Shown: positions 62,195-64,000 of the stretch, in pieces
Layout of the letters: each line of letters begins with the position of its first letter
Position numbering within the stretch: the stretch's first letter is position 1
From: Theodoxus fluviatilis
Lineage: Eukaryota; Mollusca; Gastropoda; Cycloneritida; Neritidae
Assembly: GCA_034096865.1 (NCBI GenBank)
Contig: JAWQFJ010000640.1
Location: 17,501 to 81,500, forward strand
Direction of reading: 5' to 3'
DNA: 64,000 nt
The notes under the pieces: model-generated
Databases searched by the model: none
What the model saw: the letters and a program-made list of their open reading frames with translations, nothing else
What the model was told of the DNA's origin: nothing
Made by a program: the position numbers and the translations under genes

Positions 62195-64000
62195 GAGGGT
62201 GCAAACCTCTGCCAAGGCAGCCACAGCGATGGAGGTACCACAGCACCTCTGTCAAGACAGCCACAGTGGTGGAGGTATCACAGCACCTCTGTCAAGACAG
62301 CCACAGTAGTGGAGGTATCACAGCACCTCTGCCAAGGCAGCCACAGTGGTGGAGGTATCACAGCACCTCTGTCAAGACAGCCACAGTAGTGGAGGTATCA
62401 CAGCACCTCTGCCAAGGCAGCCACAGTGGTGGAGGTATCACAGAGCAGCCACAGTGGTGGAGGTATCACAGCACCTCTCTCAAGGCAGCCACAGTGGTGG
62501 AGGTACCACAGCACCTCTGTCAAGGCAGCCACAGTGGTGGAGGTATCACAGCACCTCTGCCAAGACAGCCACAGTGGTGGAGGTACCACAGCACCTCTGC
62601 CAAGACAGCCACAGTGGTGGAGGTACCACAGAGCAGCCACAGTGGTGGAGGTATCACAGCACCTCTGCCAAGACAGCCAGTCATGGAGGTACCACAGCAC
62701 CTCTGCCAAGGCAGCCACAGTGGTGGAGGTATCACAGCACCTCTGCCAAGGCAGCCACAGTGGTGGAGGTATCACAGCACCTCTGTCAAGGCAGCCACAG
62801 TGGTGGAGGTACCACAGCACCTCTGTCAAGGCAGCCACAGTGGTGGAGGTACCACAGCACCTCTGTCAAGGCAGCCACAGTGGTGGAGGTACCACAGCAC
62901 CTCTGTCAAGGCAGCCACAGTGGTGGAGGTATCACAGCACCTCTGCCAAGGCAGCCACAGTGGTGGAGGTATCACAGCACCTCTGCCAAGGCAGCCACAG
63001 TGGTGGAGGTGTCACAGCACCTCTGTCAAGGCAGCCACAGTGGTGGAGGTATCACAGCACCTCTGCCAAGGCAGCCACAGTGGTGAAGGTATCACAGCAC
63101 CTCTGCCAAGGCAGCCACAGTGGTGGAGGTATCACAGCACCTCTGTCAAGGCAGCCACAGTGGTGGAGGTATCACAGCACCTCTGCCAAGGCAGCCACAG
63201 TGGTGGAGGTATCACAGCACCTCTGTCAAGGCAGCCACAGTGGTGGAGGTACCACAGAGCAGCCACAGTGGTGGAGGTATCACAGCACATCTGTCAAGGC
63301 AGCCACAGTGGTGGAGGTACCACAGCACCTCTGCCAAGACAGCCACAGTGGTGGAGGTACCACAGCACCTCTGTCAAGGCAGCCACAGTGGTGGAGGTAC
63401 CACAGCTCTGTCAAGACAGCCACAGTGGTGGAGGTATCACAGCACCTCTGTCAAGGCAGCCACAGTGGTGGAGGTATCACAGCACCTCTGTCAAGGCAGC
63501 CACAGTGGTGGAGGTACCACAGAGCAGCCACAGTGGTGGAGGTATCACAGCTACTCTGTCAAGGCAGCCACAGTGGTGGAGGTACCACAGCACCTCTGCC
63601 AAGACAGCCACAGTGGTGGAGGTACCACAGCACCTCTGTCAAGACAGCCACAGTGGTGGAGGTATCACAGCACCTCTGTCAAGGCAGCCACAGTGGTGGA
63701 GGTATCACAGCACCTCTGCCAAGGCAGCCACAGTGGTGGAGGTACCACAGAGCAGCCACAGTGGTGGAGGTACGACAGCACCTCTGTCAAGACAGCCATA
63801 GTGGTGGAGGTATCACAGCACCTCTGTCAAGGCAGCCACAGTGGTGGAGGTACCACAGCACCTCTGTCAAGGCAGCCACAGTGGTGGAGGTATCACAGCA
63901 CCTCTGTCAAGGCAGCCACAGTGGTGGAGGTACCACAGCACCTCTGCCAAGGCAGCCACAGTGGTGGAGGTACCACAGCACCTCTGTCAAGGCAGCCACA
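62195..64000. repeat. 40-bp minisatellite in SRRD, runs off the right edge
   Basis: About 45 copies (estimated from length) of a 40-bp unit built on CAGCCACAGTGGTGGAGGTA followed by TCACAGCACCTCTGTCAAGG. Variants alternate GTATCAC/GTACCAC, CTGTC/CTGCC and AAGG/AAGA. A shortened unit of 28 bp (ending CACAGAG) recurs at about 62442, 62632, 63248, 63522 and 63748. The long plus-strand frames are artefacts. Confidence 0.97.

Noticed and set aside
62266..63801. 511-codon plus-strand frame
   Set aside because: It is the translation of a 40-bp tandem repeat cycling through frames, lies antisense to SRRD and has no non-repetitive sequence.

Overview
This is eukaryotic, animal nuclear DNA. Genes are split by many GT-AG introns, and micro- and minisatellites and transposons of nearly every class fill the gaps. 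The protein sequences and the repeat types (Gmr1-type Ty3/gypsy, piggyBac- and mariner-like elements, molluscan-style tRNA SINEs) suggest a lophotrochozoan, probably a gastropod mollusc. That assignment is inference; nothing in the window proves the species.

Three host genes can be reconstructed by splicing. (1) A cytochrome P450 of the CYP4 family lies on the minus strand: exon 1 at 18907-19071, exon 2 at 5063-5210, exon 3 at 4079-4251, with the rest beyond the left edge. (2) A complete LZTR1 orthologue lies on the plus strand, 26876-56876, in 19 coding exons. They sum to 2295 nt (764 aa) and encode six Kelch blades followed by BTB-BACK-BTB-BACK, a CUL3 adaptor for RAS-family GTPases. (3) The 3' part of an SRR1-like gene (SRRD) lies on the minus strand, 60560-62113, convergent with LZTR1; its 5' exons lie beyond the right edge.

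Mobile DNA, left to right. The 3' half of a gag-only LTR element (element A) occupies 1 to about 3400, inside CYP4 intron 3. A complete, very young 10.1-kb Gmr1-like Ty3/gypsy element (8621-18702, TSD TAAGA, 2.5-kb LTRs, intact 1531-codon gag-pol ORF with integrase before reverse transcriptase) sits antisense in CYP4 intron 1. A foldback element, mariner remnants, two LINE 3' fragments and a TIR element lie between CYP4 and LZTR1. A complete 7.0-kb gag-only LTR element (element B, 34275-41279, TSD CTAAT, no pol) sits in LZTR1 intron 8. A small TIR element lies in intron 17, and a piggyBac-like TTAA-flanked element (58294-59442) lies between LZTR1 and SRRD.

The tandem repeats are remarkable. 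A 6-kb minisatellite of about 17-bp units starts directly at the exon 16 splice donor of LZTR1. A 26-bp minisatellite lies in intron 8, a 44-bp one in intron 15, and a 40-bp one runs from SRRD off the right edge. Parts of LZTR1 exons 4 and 6 are tandemly duplicated together with their splice donors.

The best candidates for something undescribed are the pol-less LTR family with a second reading frame of unknown function behind Gag (in one copy separated by a single in-frame TGA), a structured sequence motif shared between these elements and the Gmr1-like element but placed at the opposite end, and the splice-donor-seeded minisatellite in LZTR1.
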